Part shown: piece by piece, positions 7,522 to 15,296 of the stretch
How the letters are laid out: each line of letters begins with the position of its first letter
Position numbering within the stretch: position 1 is the stretch's first letter
Source of the DNA: Aquincola tertiaricarbonis
Lineage (GTDB): Bacteria > Pseudomonadota > Gammaproteobacteria > Burkholderiales > Burkholderiaceae_C
Assembly: GCF_000969605.1 (NCBI RefSeq)
Contig: NZ_JZUE01000010.1
Span: 1-64,000, forward strand
Direction: 5' to 3'
DNA: 64,000 nucleotides
The notes under the pieces: model-generated
Databases searched by the model: none
Told to the model about the DNA's origin: nothing
Seen by the model: only the letters and a program-made list of their open reading frames with translations
Program-made: the position numbers and the translations under genes

Positions 7522-9765
7522 TCAATACGGGTTGTCGGGCGACACCGCATGAAGGTAGCGATTGCCCAGCGCATCGCTGGCGGTGATCACCACGCTGAGC
7601 CAGATGGTGCGCTGGCCGTCACGCGCGGGCAGCGCCGCTTCCCACAGCGCACCGGCGGCCGCGCCCGGACCGGCGGCAGGCAGCAGCCGACGCTGGCGCA
7701 CGGCGGAAGCTTCGCCGGTGGCCGGGGGCAGCGGGGCGCGATGCCATGCCAGGTCGACCCACAGCGCCTGGTGCTGTGGGTCCTGCGGAGGCGACCAGGT
7801 CTGGGACAGCACGAGCGCATCTCCTGCCCCGTCGGCCAGTGGCGCGCCCAGCAGGCGGGCTAGCGTGGGCTGGGCGAGCGGCTGGCCCTGCAGGCTCCAG
7901 CGGGCGAAGTGGCGGGCCTGCTGCAGGTGCAGAGCGGCTTCGTCCGGCGGCGCGCCGGGCAGCCGGGCCACCAGCGTGTGCAGCGCCTGACCCGCTGCGT
8001 CCATCAGCGTGAATCGGTAGCCACTTCCGGTGGCCAGCGATTGCCAGCCGGCGGCACAGCCCTCCTGCGCCTGCGCCTGCACAGGCGCGCCGTCGCCCGC
8101 CTGCTCAGCGGCACAGTGGCCCACCTGCACCCCCTGCCAGGGCTCGCCGCCTTGCGGATCCAGGGTGAAGCTGGCCGTGCCGGCGCCGGGTGCTGGCCGG
8201 TACAGCCGCAGCCCGGACTCGGACAGGCCGGGGCCTTGCACCCGCACCTGGCGGGCGCGGGGGTCGGATTGCCAGGCATCGACCTCGAACAGCACATGGT
8301 TGCGCACCAGCGCGCTGGGCTGGCCCAGCAGCCGGCTGTGCGCGGCATGCTCGGCCAGCCGTTGCGCGGGCGTGTCCGCATCGGAGCGGTACAGCGCCCG
8401 CAGGCCGAAGCCCGCCTCGTCGGGGCTGCCCAGGTCCAGCCAGCCCGGGGCTGGCACGCCTGCCAGGCCGCCCTCGATGGCGCATCGCTCACGCAGGCTG
8501 TCGGTCAGCAGCACGCTTCCGATGGCGCACACCGCGCCAGTGAGCCGTCGGACCTCTTCCGCCGGCTGCGGCCGCGGGCCCAGCACGGCGGCATGGCGCA
8601 CCCGCACGCGGGCGCCCAGGCCATCGCCGGCCAGTTGCCAGCCGGCAGGGCCCAGGCGGAACCACATGCGTTCGTCCCAGGCGGGCTGCGGCGCAGCCGG
8701 CTGCACGCGGAAGGCGATCAACAGGCGCCGGCCTTCATCGGCCACCTGCAGCAGGCGCAGCTGATCGAAGCCCACGCCAAGCAGGCTATAGCCGCCCTCG
8801 GTGATGGCGTCCTGCCTGCGCAGCACCTGGGCCACATACGTAGGTGCGTCCAGGCCGGCATGCATGAAGCCTTCGGCCAGCCAGGGCAGCAGTGCTTCGG
8901 CCGGCGGCATGGCCGGGGCGAAGGCGTCCGCCAGCTGCTGCAGCCGCTGCTGCACTGCCGGCAGCGCCGCCTGGCCGGCCTGCCAGGCGGCCAGGGCTGG
9001 CGGCGTGGGTGCAGGCAGCGCAGCGGCGCCGGCAGCGCGCCCGGGCTGCACGATGACGGCCTGGTCATCGGCCTGCACCAGCTCGCCGGGCGGCTGGACC
9101 GCAGCCGCGGGGCTGGCGCCATGCCGCAGCTGGTAGCCGCTTTCCACCGCCGTGACCTGCAGCGCGGCCAGCGCCTGCGCCAGGCCGGCGGCCTGCGGCA
9201 TCGGCGTGGTGCGCAGGTCGATGGATGCGGCCACGCCCATTGCATCCAGCAGCGGGCGCAGGACGGCTTCGATGCGCGTCTCGCTGTCGGCCAGGCTGGC
9301 GTCGATGCGCGCGAATTCAGCGCGGCCGGCCTGCAGCAGGTCGGCCGGCCGGCCGCCCAGGGCTTCGGCCACGATCAGCTCCGTGATGGGGGTGACGTTG
9401 ACCGCCACCTGTCCTGCTTCAGTGCCCGATGCCGCCGCATGCAGCCACTGCGCCTGGCCACCGCTGCGCACCAGGGCCTGCACCAGCAGCGCGCCGGCGA
9501 GCCCGCTCACGTCGATGTCGTAGCGGCCGGCATCGTCGCTCTGGCCCGCCGCTTCGCGGCCGCGGCCGTCGATCACACGCAGCGGCACCGCGGCCATCGG
9601 CTGGCCGGTGCTTACCGTGCCCGTCAGGCGGCCGGCGGCGCAGCCGTCGCAGCGCTGCGCGGGTTGCGGCGCGCCCAGGCTGTCCTCGCCGCGGCCGTCC
9701 CCGCCGCCACACGCAGCCAGCAAGCAGGACAGTGCCACGCTGCACAGCAGGCGGCGGGCGTTCAT
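7522..9765 (-). CDS. Large lipoprotein of unknown function coupled to the TonB receptor
   Basis: A 747-residue protein with a lipoprotein signal: a hydrophobic stretch ending in the lipobox LLAAC, followed by GGGDGRGEDS. After a short CxxC (QRCDGCAAG) a region of about residues 45-130 resembles a carboxypeptidase-regulatory-like beta-sandwich (LTGTVSTGQPMAAVPLRVID, GRYDIDVSGL). The rest has no fold I recognise; it is Ala/Leu/Gln-rich and lacks membrane segments. Its start overlaps the stop of the ZnuD-like receptor by ATGA, so both are made from one zinc-controlled transcript. It might be an outer-membrane partner of the receptor or a metal-cargo protein. There is no direct evidence of function. 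Confidence 0.75.
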   Translation of the reverse strand: MNARRLLCSVALSCLLAACGGGDGRGEDSLGAPQPAQRCDGCAAGRLTGTVSTGQPMAAVPLRVIDGRGREAAGQSDDAGRYDIDVSGLAGALLVQALVRSGGQAQWLHAAASGTEAGQVAVNVTPITELIVAEALGGRPADLLQAGRAEFARIDASLADSETRIEAVLRPLLDAMGVAASIDLRTTPMPQAAGLAQALAALQVTAVESGYQLRHGASPAAAVQPPGELVQADDQAVIVQPGRAAGAAALPAPTPPALAAWQAGQAALPAVQQRLQQLADAFAPAMPPAEALLPWLAEGFMHAGLDAPTYVAQVLRRQDAITEGGYSLLGVGFDQLRLLQVADEGRRLLIAFRVQPAAPQPAWDERMWFRLGPAGWQLAGDGLGARVRVRHAAVLGPRPQPAEEVRRLTGAVCAIGSVLLTDSLRERCAIEGGLAGVPAPGWLDLGSPDEAGFGLRALYRSDADTPAQRLAEHAAHSRLLGQPSALVRNHVLFEVDAWQSDPRARQVRVQGPGLSESGLRLYRPAPGAGTASFTLDPQGGEPWQGVQVGHCAAEQAGDGAPVQAQAQEGCAAGWQSLATGSGYRFTLMDAAGQALHTLVARLPGAPPDEAALHLQQARHFARWSLQGQPLAQPTLARLLGAPLADGAGDALVLSQTWSPPQDPQHQALWVDLAWHRAPLPPATGEASAVRQRRLLPAAGPGAAAGALWEAALPARDGQRTIWLSVVITASDALGNRYLHAVSPDNPY

Positions 9766-11969
9766 AGCGTCATCTCCAGTCCGGCCTGCAGCGTGCGGCC
9801 GGGCTCGGGCGCGTAGTTGCGGATGAAGGAAGCGCTGTTGCGCACCTCCTGGTTGCCCAGGTTGCGGCCGACGACGAACCAGGTCAGCGTGCGGGCGTCG
9901 TCCAGCGTGTGGGTCCAGCGCAGGCTGGCGTTGAGCTGGAACCAGCCGTCGGTCGCGGTCTCGTTGTCACCGGGGCGGGCCTGGGCGCGGGCGCGGGTGG
10001 CACGCAGGTCGGCGAGCCACGCCCCTTGAGCCACCTGCAGCGCCAGGCCGTAGCGCTGCGGCGGCATGCGCGGCACGTCGCCGCCGGGTTTCAGCCGGGC
10101 GCGTACCGCGTCCGAGAAGAAGCTCAGCCGCGGGTCGCCCAGGGTGGGCAGCGGCAGCTGCCAGCCCAGCTCCAGCTCGTAGCCGTGCAGCTCGGCCGGT
10201 GCCTGCTGGTACTTGGTGGCCGGCAGGCAGTGGTCCAGGCGCACGCACAGCAAGGTGGCCTTGCCTTCTTCGGGCCGGTAGAACCAGCCCAGGCTGCGCT
10301 GGTAGATGTAGCTGTCGCTGCGGTAGCGCCAGGCATTGGCGCTGGCGCTGAACCGGCCGTGGGCATGCTGCCAGCCCAGGTCCCAGCCGATGAGCTTCTC
10401 GATGTCCAGCCCGGTGTTGCCGAGGTCGAAGCTGCGGGTGGCGATGTGCGGGCCCCCGGCATACAGCTCCTGCACGTCGGGCGCGCGGCTGGCACGCCAG
10501 TGGGTGAGGGTGACGCGGCCACCGGGCAGCGCCGCAGTGTCGTCGGCTCCGCCCGGCTGGGCCGCGCCGCCGTAGGCACGCTGCAGCGCCAGCGAGCCGC
10601 TGCCGGGCGTGAAGCGCCGTGTCTGCAGCGGCACGTCGCCGCCCAGCGCGGGCACCGGGAAGCTGTCGGGGGGACGGCTTTCCTGGTGTTCCACGCGCAG
10701 GCCGCCTTCCAGCCGCCAGGGGCCGTGCTCCAGCCGCTCGATGGCAAACAGGCCCAGGCTGCGCACCTGGGTGCGGGGCACGAAGGCCTCCGGGCCCAGC
10801 GCCGAAAACACCCGGTGCTGCAGCTGCAGCCCCCACGTGCCGCTGAGGTGGCGCGCAGGTGCATGGTCCAGCTCGATGCGGCCCTCGCTCACCTGATTGC
10901 TGAAGCGGCTGCCCAGGCGTCCCTGGTCCGTCTCGTCATGGCTGTAGTCCACCCGCGCGGCGCGCACCCTCAGCTGCGGAAAGTGGGGTGCCTCCAGATC
11001 GAACTCGCCCTGCAGGTCCAGCCGCCGCTGCGTGGCAGCGATGCGCACCTCCTCGGGCGGCGGCGCCACGCCGATGGTGCCGGATGCATGCGAATGCGCA
11101 CCCGGCGGCAGGCCGTAATGCTGCTGCAGCCGCGAGACCGACAAGCCCAGCGCGCCGCTGCCCGTCACACGGCTGAGCGCCACTGCACCACCCTCGCTGC
11201 GGGCGTCGCTGTTGTCGATGCGGCCATGGCTGTTGCGGCCGTTGACCAGCTGGAACTGCTCGCGGATGGCGTCTTCGTCCAGCGCCCAGCCGGCGATGCG
11301 GGTGCGTGGGCTGCGCCGGCCGTGCACATCCACATGCCAGGCCAGGGTGTCGGCGGCCGGGCCGTCCAGCCGCAGCATCGCCATGCCGCCGTCGGTTCCC
11401 AAGCGCGATTCGCCACGGCCGCGCGCCTGGGCGGGGCGCCGCATCGGGATGCGTTGTTCGTCCACTTCCACCGCGCCGCCGATGGCATTGCCACCGAAGC
11501 GCACGGCGGCCGGCCCGCGGTGCACCACGATGCGTTCGGCCAGTGCGGGCTCCACCATCACGCCGTGGTCGGCACTGACCGACGAAGCGTCATGCGTGCC
11601 CAGGCCGCCCTGCATCACGCGCGTGCGGGTGCCGCCCTGGCCGCGGACCACCGGCAGGCCCACGTTGGGGCCGAAGCTGGCATTGCCCACGCCCATCTCC
11701 TGCTCCAGCGTGGCGCCCAGCGTGGCGGCCTGGCGGTTGCGCAGGCCCGCGCCGGACAGCGTGGTCTGCGGTTCGGCAGCCGCGGGCGCCACGGGTTGCC
11801 GCTGCCCGGTGATGGTGATGCGGCTGGGCGCCTGCGCAGCCTCCGGCTGGGCCTGCTCAGGCTGCTGCGCCTGTGTCACCTGTGCCCCCAAGGGGCCGCC
11901 CAGCACGGCCAGCAGCAGCCAGACCGGCAGGTGCGGAAGCGGGCTTGCAGCAGACTGCAGTGACGGCAC
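9762..11969 (-). CDS. znuD: ZnuD-like TonB-dependent zinc receptor
   Basis: A 735-residue outer-membrane receptor. After a signal peptide ending near GAQVTQA and a Gln/Pro-rich spacer comes a TonB-box-like ITITGQRQ. The plug domain (about residues 65-185) shows GATLEQEMGVGNASFGPNVG, PVVRGQGGTRTRVMQGGLG, DHGVMVEPALAERIVVHRGP and FGGNAIGGAVEVDEQRIP, a pattern I know from ZnuD. The remainder is a 22-strand-type barrel ending in LQAGLEMTL with the usual aromatic/hydrophobic strand. Start is a GTG at 11969; the site is weak and a slightly different start is possible. Boxes 2 and 3 lie just upstream, so zinc should repress it. Zinc specificity rests on family resemblance plus context. Confidence 0.85.
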   Translation of the reverse strand: MPSLQSAASPLPHLPVWLLLAVLGGPLGAQVTQAQQPEQAQPEAAQAPSRITITGQRQPVAPAAAEPQTTLSGAGLRNRQAATLGATLEQEMGVGNASFGPNVGLPVVRGQGGTRTRVMQGGLGTHDASSVSADHGVMVEPALAERIVVHRGPAAVRFGGNAIGGAVEVDEQRIPMRRPAQARGRGESRLGTDGGMAMLRLDGPAADTLAWHVDVHGRRSPRTRIAGWALDEDAIREQFQLVNGRNSHGRIDNSDARSEGGAVALSRVTGSGALGLSVSRLQQHYGLPPGAHSHASGTIGVAPPPEEVRIAATQRRLDLQGEFDLEAPHFPQLRVRAARVDYSHDETDQGRLGSRFSNQVSEGRIELDHAPARHLSGTWGLQLQHRVFSALGPEAFVPRTQVRSLGLFAIERLEHGPWRLEGGLRVEHQESRPPDSFPVPALGGDVPLQTRRFTPGSGSLALQRAYGGAAQPGGADDTAALPGGRVTLTHWRASRAPDVQELYAGGPHIATRSFDLGNTGLDIEKLIGWDLGWQHAHGRFSASANAWRYRSDSYIYQRSLGWFYRPEEGKATLLCVRLDHCLPATKYQQAPAELHGYELELGWQLPLPTLGDPRLSFFSDAVRARLKPGGDVPRMPPQRYGLALQVAQGAWLADLRATRARAQARPGDNETATDGWFQLNASLRWTHTLDDARTLTWFVVGRNLGNQEVRNSASFIRNYAPEPGRTLQAGLEMTL

Positions 11970-12010
11970 GATGACGACGGGTTTCAGCGATGTGGAGGTC
12001 GCGACTATAG

Positions 12011-12027
12011 ATGCAACTGAGTTGCGC
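12011..12027. promoter_or_regulatory. Proposed Zur operator (box 2)
   Basis: ATGCAACTGAGTTGCGC matches box 1 at 15 of 17 bases, including the complete left arm. It lies 42 bases upstream of the receptor start in the 104-bp divergent promoter between the ZnuD-like receptor and the PEP-CTERM gene at 12074. Confidence 0.6.
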
Positions 12028-12038
12028 TTTCATGTAAA

Positions 12039-12055
12039 GTGCAACCGTGTTGCAT
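12039..12055. promoter_or_regulatory. Proposed Zur operator (box 3)
   Basis: GTGCAACCGTGTTGCAT keeps both half-sites (GCAAC and GTTGC) with the same 3-base spacer as boxes 1 and 2. It is centred 27 bases before the ATG at 12074 and 28 bases, about 2.7 helical turns, from the centre of box 2. The pair could regulate the two divergent genes separately. Confidence 0.6.
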
Positions 12056-12073
12056 CAACATTCAGGAGTGAAC

Positions 12074-12775
12074 ATGTTCCATCGCATCGCATTCAGCGGC
12101 CTGCTGGCCACGGCCAGCCTGGTGCCGGCCGCCGCCCTGGCGGCCGACCCGCACGAACACGCCGGCGACATCGCCGTGTCCGCCTCCGGCGGCCAGCTGG
12201 TGGCCGGCGGTGGCTACCAGACCACGCTGGACGGCACCAAGCTGTACGAGGCCACCTTCGGCGACCAGTTCGTCTACTACCAGACCAGCAACCCCGGTTT
12301 CCAGACGCAGGGCGGCGCCACGCTGCAGCCCAACAGCTTCCTGAGCTTTGCCGGCGTGGGCATGCTGCAGTACTGGACCGGCAGCGCCTGGAGCGCGGCG
12401 GCCACGGGCGACTTCATCACCGCGCGTGATGCAGCCGGCCAGGAAACCCGCTGGACTGGCACCGGCGTGCAGGCCGGCAGCAGTGCCTTCGTCGCGCGGG
12501 TGGACAGCAGCGGCAACGTGCACACCCACCTCACCTTCGGCACCAACCCCCTGGGCACCGAAGGCGCCTACCTGCTGACGATGCAGCTGACGTCGCCCGT
12601 CTACACCGCGTCGGCACCCTTCCTCATCGCCTTCAACTACGGGGTGAGCGAGGAGAACTTCGAGCTGGCCGTCGAATCGCTGGTGACGGCCGTGCCCGAG
12701 CCCGGCACCTATGCGCTGATGCTGGCGGGCATCGTGGCCGTGGGCGCGGTGGCACGCCGCCGCCAGGCGCGCTGA
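12074..12775 (+). CDS. Zur-controlled PEP-CTERM protein
   Basis: A 233-residue exported protein. The ATG at 12074 follows CAGGAG with good spacing. The signal peptide ends near AALA; the mature start ADPHEHAGD is histidine-bearing. The body includes NPGFQTQGGATL, GVGMLQYWTG and NVHTHLTFG, and it ends with a PEP-CTERM signal, AVPEPGTYALMLAGI followed by ARRRQAR. Boxes 2 and 3 are immediately upstream, so it should be made when zinc is scarce. The neighbouring gene at 12781 is a diverged paralogue. A surface-exposed metal-binding role is plausible from histidines and context but not shown. Confidence 0.8.
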   Translation: MFHRIAFSGLLATASLVPAAALAADPHEHAGDIAVSASGGQLVAGGGYQTTLDGTKLYEATFGDQFVYYQTSNPGFQTQGGATLQPNSFLSFAGVGMLQYWTGSAWSAAATGDFITARDAAGQETRWTGTGVQAGSSAFVARVDSSGNVHTHLTFGTNPLGTEGAYLLTMQLTSPVYTASAPFLIAFNYGVSEENFELAVESLVTAVPEPGTYALMLAGIVAVGAVARRRQAR

Positions 12776-12780
12776 GCGCC

Positions 12781-13851
12781 GTGCACCGCGGGCCTGCGGT
12801 ACCCCGCTCGCCGTGGGAACGCGGTGCCATCGCATGCGCAGCGGCTGCGGTGCTGTGGCTGGCGCTGCCGGCCCATGCGGTGCACTTCGACATCGAGCTG
12901 CGCACCAGCGCCGGCCCCGTGGCGGGCAGCCGCATCAGCACCGAGTTCTTCGGCGACCTGAGCGGGCTGGACCGGCTGCCCCTCGACCATGAGACCGGCT
13001 GGCGCATCTTCCCGGGGTACTTCGGCGACTTCGAAGGTGGCAGCTGCGCCACCGACGATCCGGGATTCCAGGCGTTCGGGGGCCACTTCCTGGCGGCCGA
13101 GGAACTGCACTACCGGGCCGTGGGCACACTGCTGCACTGGAGCCCGGCCAGCGGACGCTGGGGACCGGCACCGGCGGGCGTCAGCATCGCGCTGTTCGGC
13201 GCGGTGCCACCCGAGCTGCTGCGCAACTACATCCGCGACCCCGCGTCGTGGGCCGAGCAATACGGCTGGTGGCAGCGCGGCACGCGCTTCTCGGCCGCCG
13301 GGGTCATCGGGCCGCTGACCGCCGCCATCGCCCGCACCGGCGCCGGCGGCACGGTGCATGCGCACCTGGACTGGCTGATCAGCGCGGTGGCCGACAGCAC
13401 CGCCGCCACGCCCTGCCATGCCGTCGGCAACGTGCCGGCGGGCGCCTACCGGGTGACGCTGGAGGTGTGGTCCACCGCCCAGGCCGGCGGGCAGGCCAAG
13501 TACGTGGCCTCGCAGCCGGTGCACATCGTGTTCGAGCACGGCCTGACCGAGGCGCAGCTGCAGGCCGCCATCCTGGCGCGGGTGACGCCACCGCCGCCAC
13601 CATTACCTCCGCCGCCCGTCCCGGCACCGCCGCCGGCCCCCGTGCCATCGCCGGCCCCGGCGCCTTCGCCCGCGCCTGCACCTGCACCTGCACCTGCACC
13701 TGCACCTGCACCGGCACCTGCACCGGCACCGGCACCGGCACCGGCACCGGCACCGGCACCGGCACCCCCGCCGGCCCCTGCGCCGGTGTTGCAGCCTTCG
13801 CATGAGCCCTGGGGTCCGCCCGCCCTGCTGCCATGGGCCAAGACCCGCTGA
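12781..13851 (+). CDS. Paralogue of the Zur-controlled protein with Pro-Ala stalk
   Basis: A 356-residue exported protein beginning at a GTG five bases after the preceding stop. Residues 1-32 form a signal peptide (ending LPAHA). Residues 33-262 align with the gene before it: DDPGFQAFGGHFL against NPGFQTQGGATL, VGTLLHWSPASGRW against VGMLQYWTGSAW, and VHAHLDW against VHTHLTF. Two cysteines present here (C82-like in GGSCATDD and C199-like in TPCHAVG) are absent there. It has no PEP-CTERM signal; instead residues 265-335 are a proline/alanine stalk, largely PA dipeptides, ending in a short polar tail. It probably shares the Zur-controlled transcript. I do not know a named family for it. Confidence 0.72.
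   Translation: MHRGPAVPRSPWERGAIACAAAAVLWLALPAHAVHFDIELRTSAGPVAGSRISTEFFGDLSGLDRLPLDHETGWRIFPGYFGDFEGGSCATDDPGFQAFGGHFLAAEELHYRAVGTLLHWSPASGRWGPAPAGVSIALFGAVPPELLRNYIRDPASWAEQYGWWQRGTRFSAAGVIGPLTAAIARTGAGGTVHAHLDWLISAVADSTAATPCHAVGNVPAGAYRVTLEVWSTAQAGGQAKYVASQPVHIVFEHGLTEAQLQAAILARVTPPPPPLPPPPVPAPPPAPVPSPAPAPSPAPAPAPAPAPAPAPAPAPAPAPAPAPAPAPAPPPAPAPVLQPSHEPWGPPALLPWAKTR
13675..13764 (+). repeat. Hexanucleotide tandem repeat CC(T/G)GCA x15
   Basis: Fifteen exact-length copies of CCTGCA or CCGGCA run head to tail inside the stalk of the gene at 12781, encoding the Pro-Ala dipeptides. The copies are two types in order: six T, one G, one T, seven G. Because units are six bases, copy-number slippage keeps the frame and changes stalk length by two residues per unit. 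Confidence 0.95.
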
Positions 13852-13855
13852 CTAC

Positions 13856-14178
13856 GCATCGCACCCCTCTCGCTTATCCGGCGTAACTGCTGCGTTGGCT
13901 TGCGCTATGCCGATGTGGGTCTTGGCGCAGCAGCAACCCGTCACCGTGGCACAGGACGACTCCGAGCGCACGCTGCAATCGGGCACCGTCGTCGTCTCGA
14001 GCAAACGCAATCCGGTGGCCTCGCTGCCATCGTCCACCGTCATCTTGGGTGGGGATTAGATCCTGCTGAAGTCGCCGCTTCAGCAGGGCGTCGACATCTT
14101 GCGCAATGTGCCGGGCCTGCAGGTGTCGACGCTCAACCAGGGCGCTTCCGAGAGCGCTTCATTCTGCGCGGCTTTTGC
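13856..14178 (+). pseudogene. N-terminal fragment of a TonB-dependent receptor
   Basis: A signal-like start (LSGVTAALACAMPMWVLAQQ) is followed by GTVVVSSKRNPVASLPSSTV and KSPLQQGVDILRNVPGLQVS, the beginning of a receptor plug domain. A TAG at 14057 interrupts it, and near 14150 the frame shifts so that ERFILRGF is read in another frame. Everything after that is replaced by ABC-transporter sequence. The siderophore or other ligand of the original receptor cannot be told. Confidence 0.7.
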
Positions 14179-14186
14179 CAGCGCAG

Positions 14187-14406
14187 GTGAATCGTTGGCC
14201 GCGGCTCGGGCAAGTGCACCGTCGCGCTCGCGATGCTGGGCTTGCCAGACCGCCGGACGGCACAGCTGGCCGGTAGCATCCACTTTTCAGGGCCAGGATT
14301 TGGCTGCGCTGCGGGAGCCGCAGTGGCGACGCATCCGCGGGACGCAGATCGGTGCTGTCTTCCAGTCGCGGCAGGGCAGTTTCAATCCAACAATGACAAT
14401 TGGCCC
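14187..14406 (+). pseudogene. Fragment of a peptide/nickel ABC transporter ATPase (OppD/DppD type)
   Basis: A frame starting around 14200 reads IVG-RGSGKCTVALAMLGLPD, a Walker A remnant (GSGKC where GSGKS is usual). After a shift the neighbouring frame reads GQDLAALREPQWRRIRG and IGAVFQSRQGSFNPTMTIG, the Q-loop region of the OppD/DppD/NikD family. Stops and shifts separate the pieces, and no signature motif, Walker B or C-terminal domain follows. Confidence 0.65.
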
Positions 14407-14532
14407 CGTTCACCCACGAGATAGAGAGCGGGAATCTCGACTCGAAGGCCTTCGAATGCAGCTTACTGCGCCCATCTCCTGTCCTGCCTGCGGTAGTAGT
14501 CCAAGCCACCCCTGAATCCGGAGGACTCGAAG

Positions 14533-14640
14533 CTGCCGCTTCAGGCTGCGGGCGATCTCGGGCCGCACCACCACCAGCGCGCCGCCGCCGTCGCTGACCA
14601 CGCAGCAATCCAGCTTGTGCAGCGGGTCGAACGACGAATT
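14533..14640 (-). pseudogene. Thiolase fragment
   Basis: On the minus strand, a short frame reads FDPLHKLDCCVVSDGGGALV followed by VVRPEIARSLKR. That is the segment of thiolase-fold acetyl-CoA acetyltransferases around LxDCCxVSDGGGA. No flanking thiolase sequence was found, so it is an isolated fragment with no complete active site. Confidence 0.55.
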
Positions 14641-14818
14641 CAGCCATATCGGCAGGCAGTAGCCAAGGCAATGGTCCGCTTGGCTCTGGCAGCTTGGCCA
14701 ACAGGCCTGCAGTGCGGCTCACCATCCCAAACGGATTGGGTGTAGCAGGGTCAGTGCGAGAACCGGCATCACCTGACGCGGAGTAGAAGACTTCCAGCAA
14801 CGTGGCTCGAACGTCCCG

Positions 14819-14829
14819 TTCGAACTCAC
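14819..14829 (+). repeat. Possible left attachment-site remnant (11-bp match to tRNA-Ser T-loop)
   Basis: TTCGAACTCAC here is identical to 38909-38919 within the tRNA-Ser gene at the integrase end. It would put the island at about 14.8-38.9 kb, right after the relic-filled stretch and before the H-NS gene. The match does not extend to the tRNA 3' end, and T-loop sequence is widely shared, so this is only a candidate. Confidence 0.25.
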
Positions 14830-15059
14830 TTGCTGCCGAACCAGGCTCGGAAAAGTACAGCGCGTAAAAAGACAGATCCTTTTGTCTGTGGAAGAAGCTT
14901 GCTCGGTGGCATCGGCGCGCGTCCCATGAGGGGAACGCCCAGCGCCGCTACTGCGCGGAAGCGGTCGGGCCGTAGCTGCGTACTCGGGGGCATCTTGGCC
15001 GTGGCGGTGTTGCGAAGGATCGAGGGTTTGGCGTGTGTGGACTTCTTTGCAGTGGCCAT
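14826..15059 (-). CDS. Small basic protein of unknown function
   Basis: A 77-residue frame whose ATG at 15059 is preceded by AAGGAGATCGA, an excellent ribosome-binding site. The N-terminus MATAKKSTHAKPSILRN is basic and the rest has no recognised domain. It is divergent from the H-NS-like gene and its stop falls on the possible att remnant. The strong ribosome-binding site is the main argument for it being real. Confidence 0.4.
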   Translation of the reverse strand: MATAKKSTHAKPSILRNTATAKMPPSTQLRPDRFRAVAALGVPLMGRAPMPPSKLLPQTKGSVFLRAVLFRAWFGSK

Positions 15060-15296
15060 TCGATCTCCTTGTAGATGTGTCGCCAACGCACCAAAATTGA
15101 GGTTTCGTTCCTGCGCTAAGTGGATTCAAAGGACGCCCAATGGGCAAGTCGCTGTATCCGCGTCACGGCTGTAGTTCGCTGAAAGCTCTCGACCTGTGGC
15201 GTACGTTCCGAGTGGCAATCTGTTAAGCCAAGATTTAGCCTCCCTACATTTAGAGATTGCGGCATACTCGCTGCATCTAGATTTAAAGGAACTTCA

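Noticed and set aside
7909-9816. Long plus-strand open frame of 635 codons opposite the lipoprotein gene
   Set aside because: It is the shadow of a high-GC gene; its composition is Gln/Arg/His-rich filler and it has no domain or start site. The same holds for the long frames opposite the receptor gene (9909-11963).
13446-13859. Minus-strand frames coding for Ala-Gly or Cys-Arg repeats
   Set aside because: They are the reverse reading of the CC(T/G)GCA array and have no coding support.
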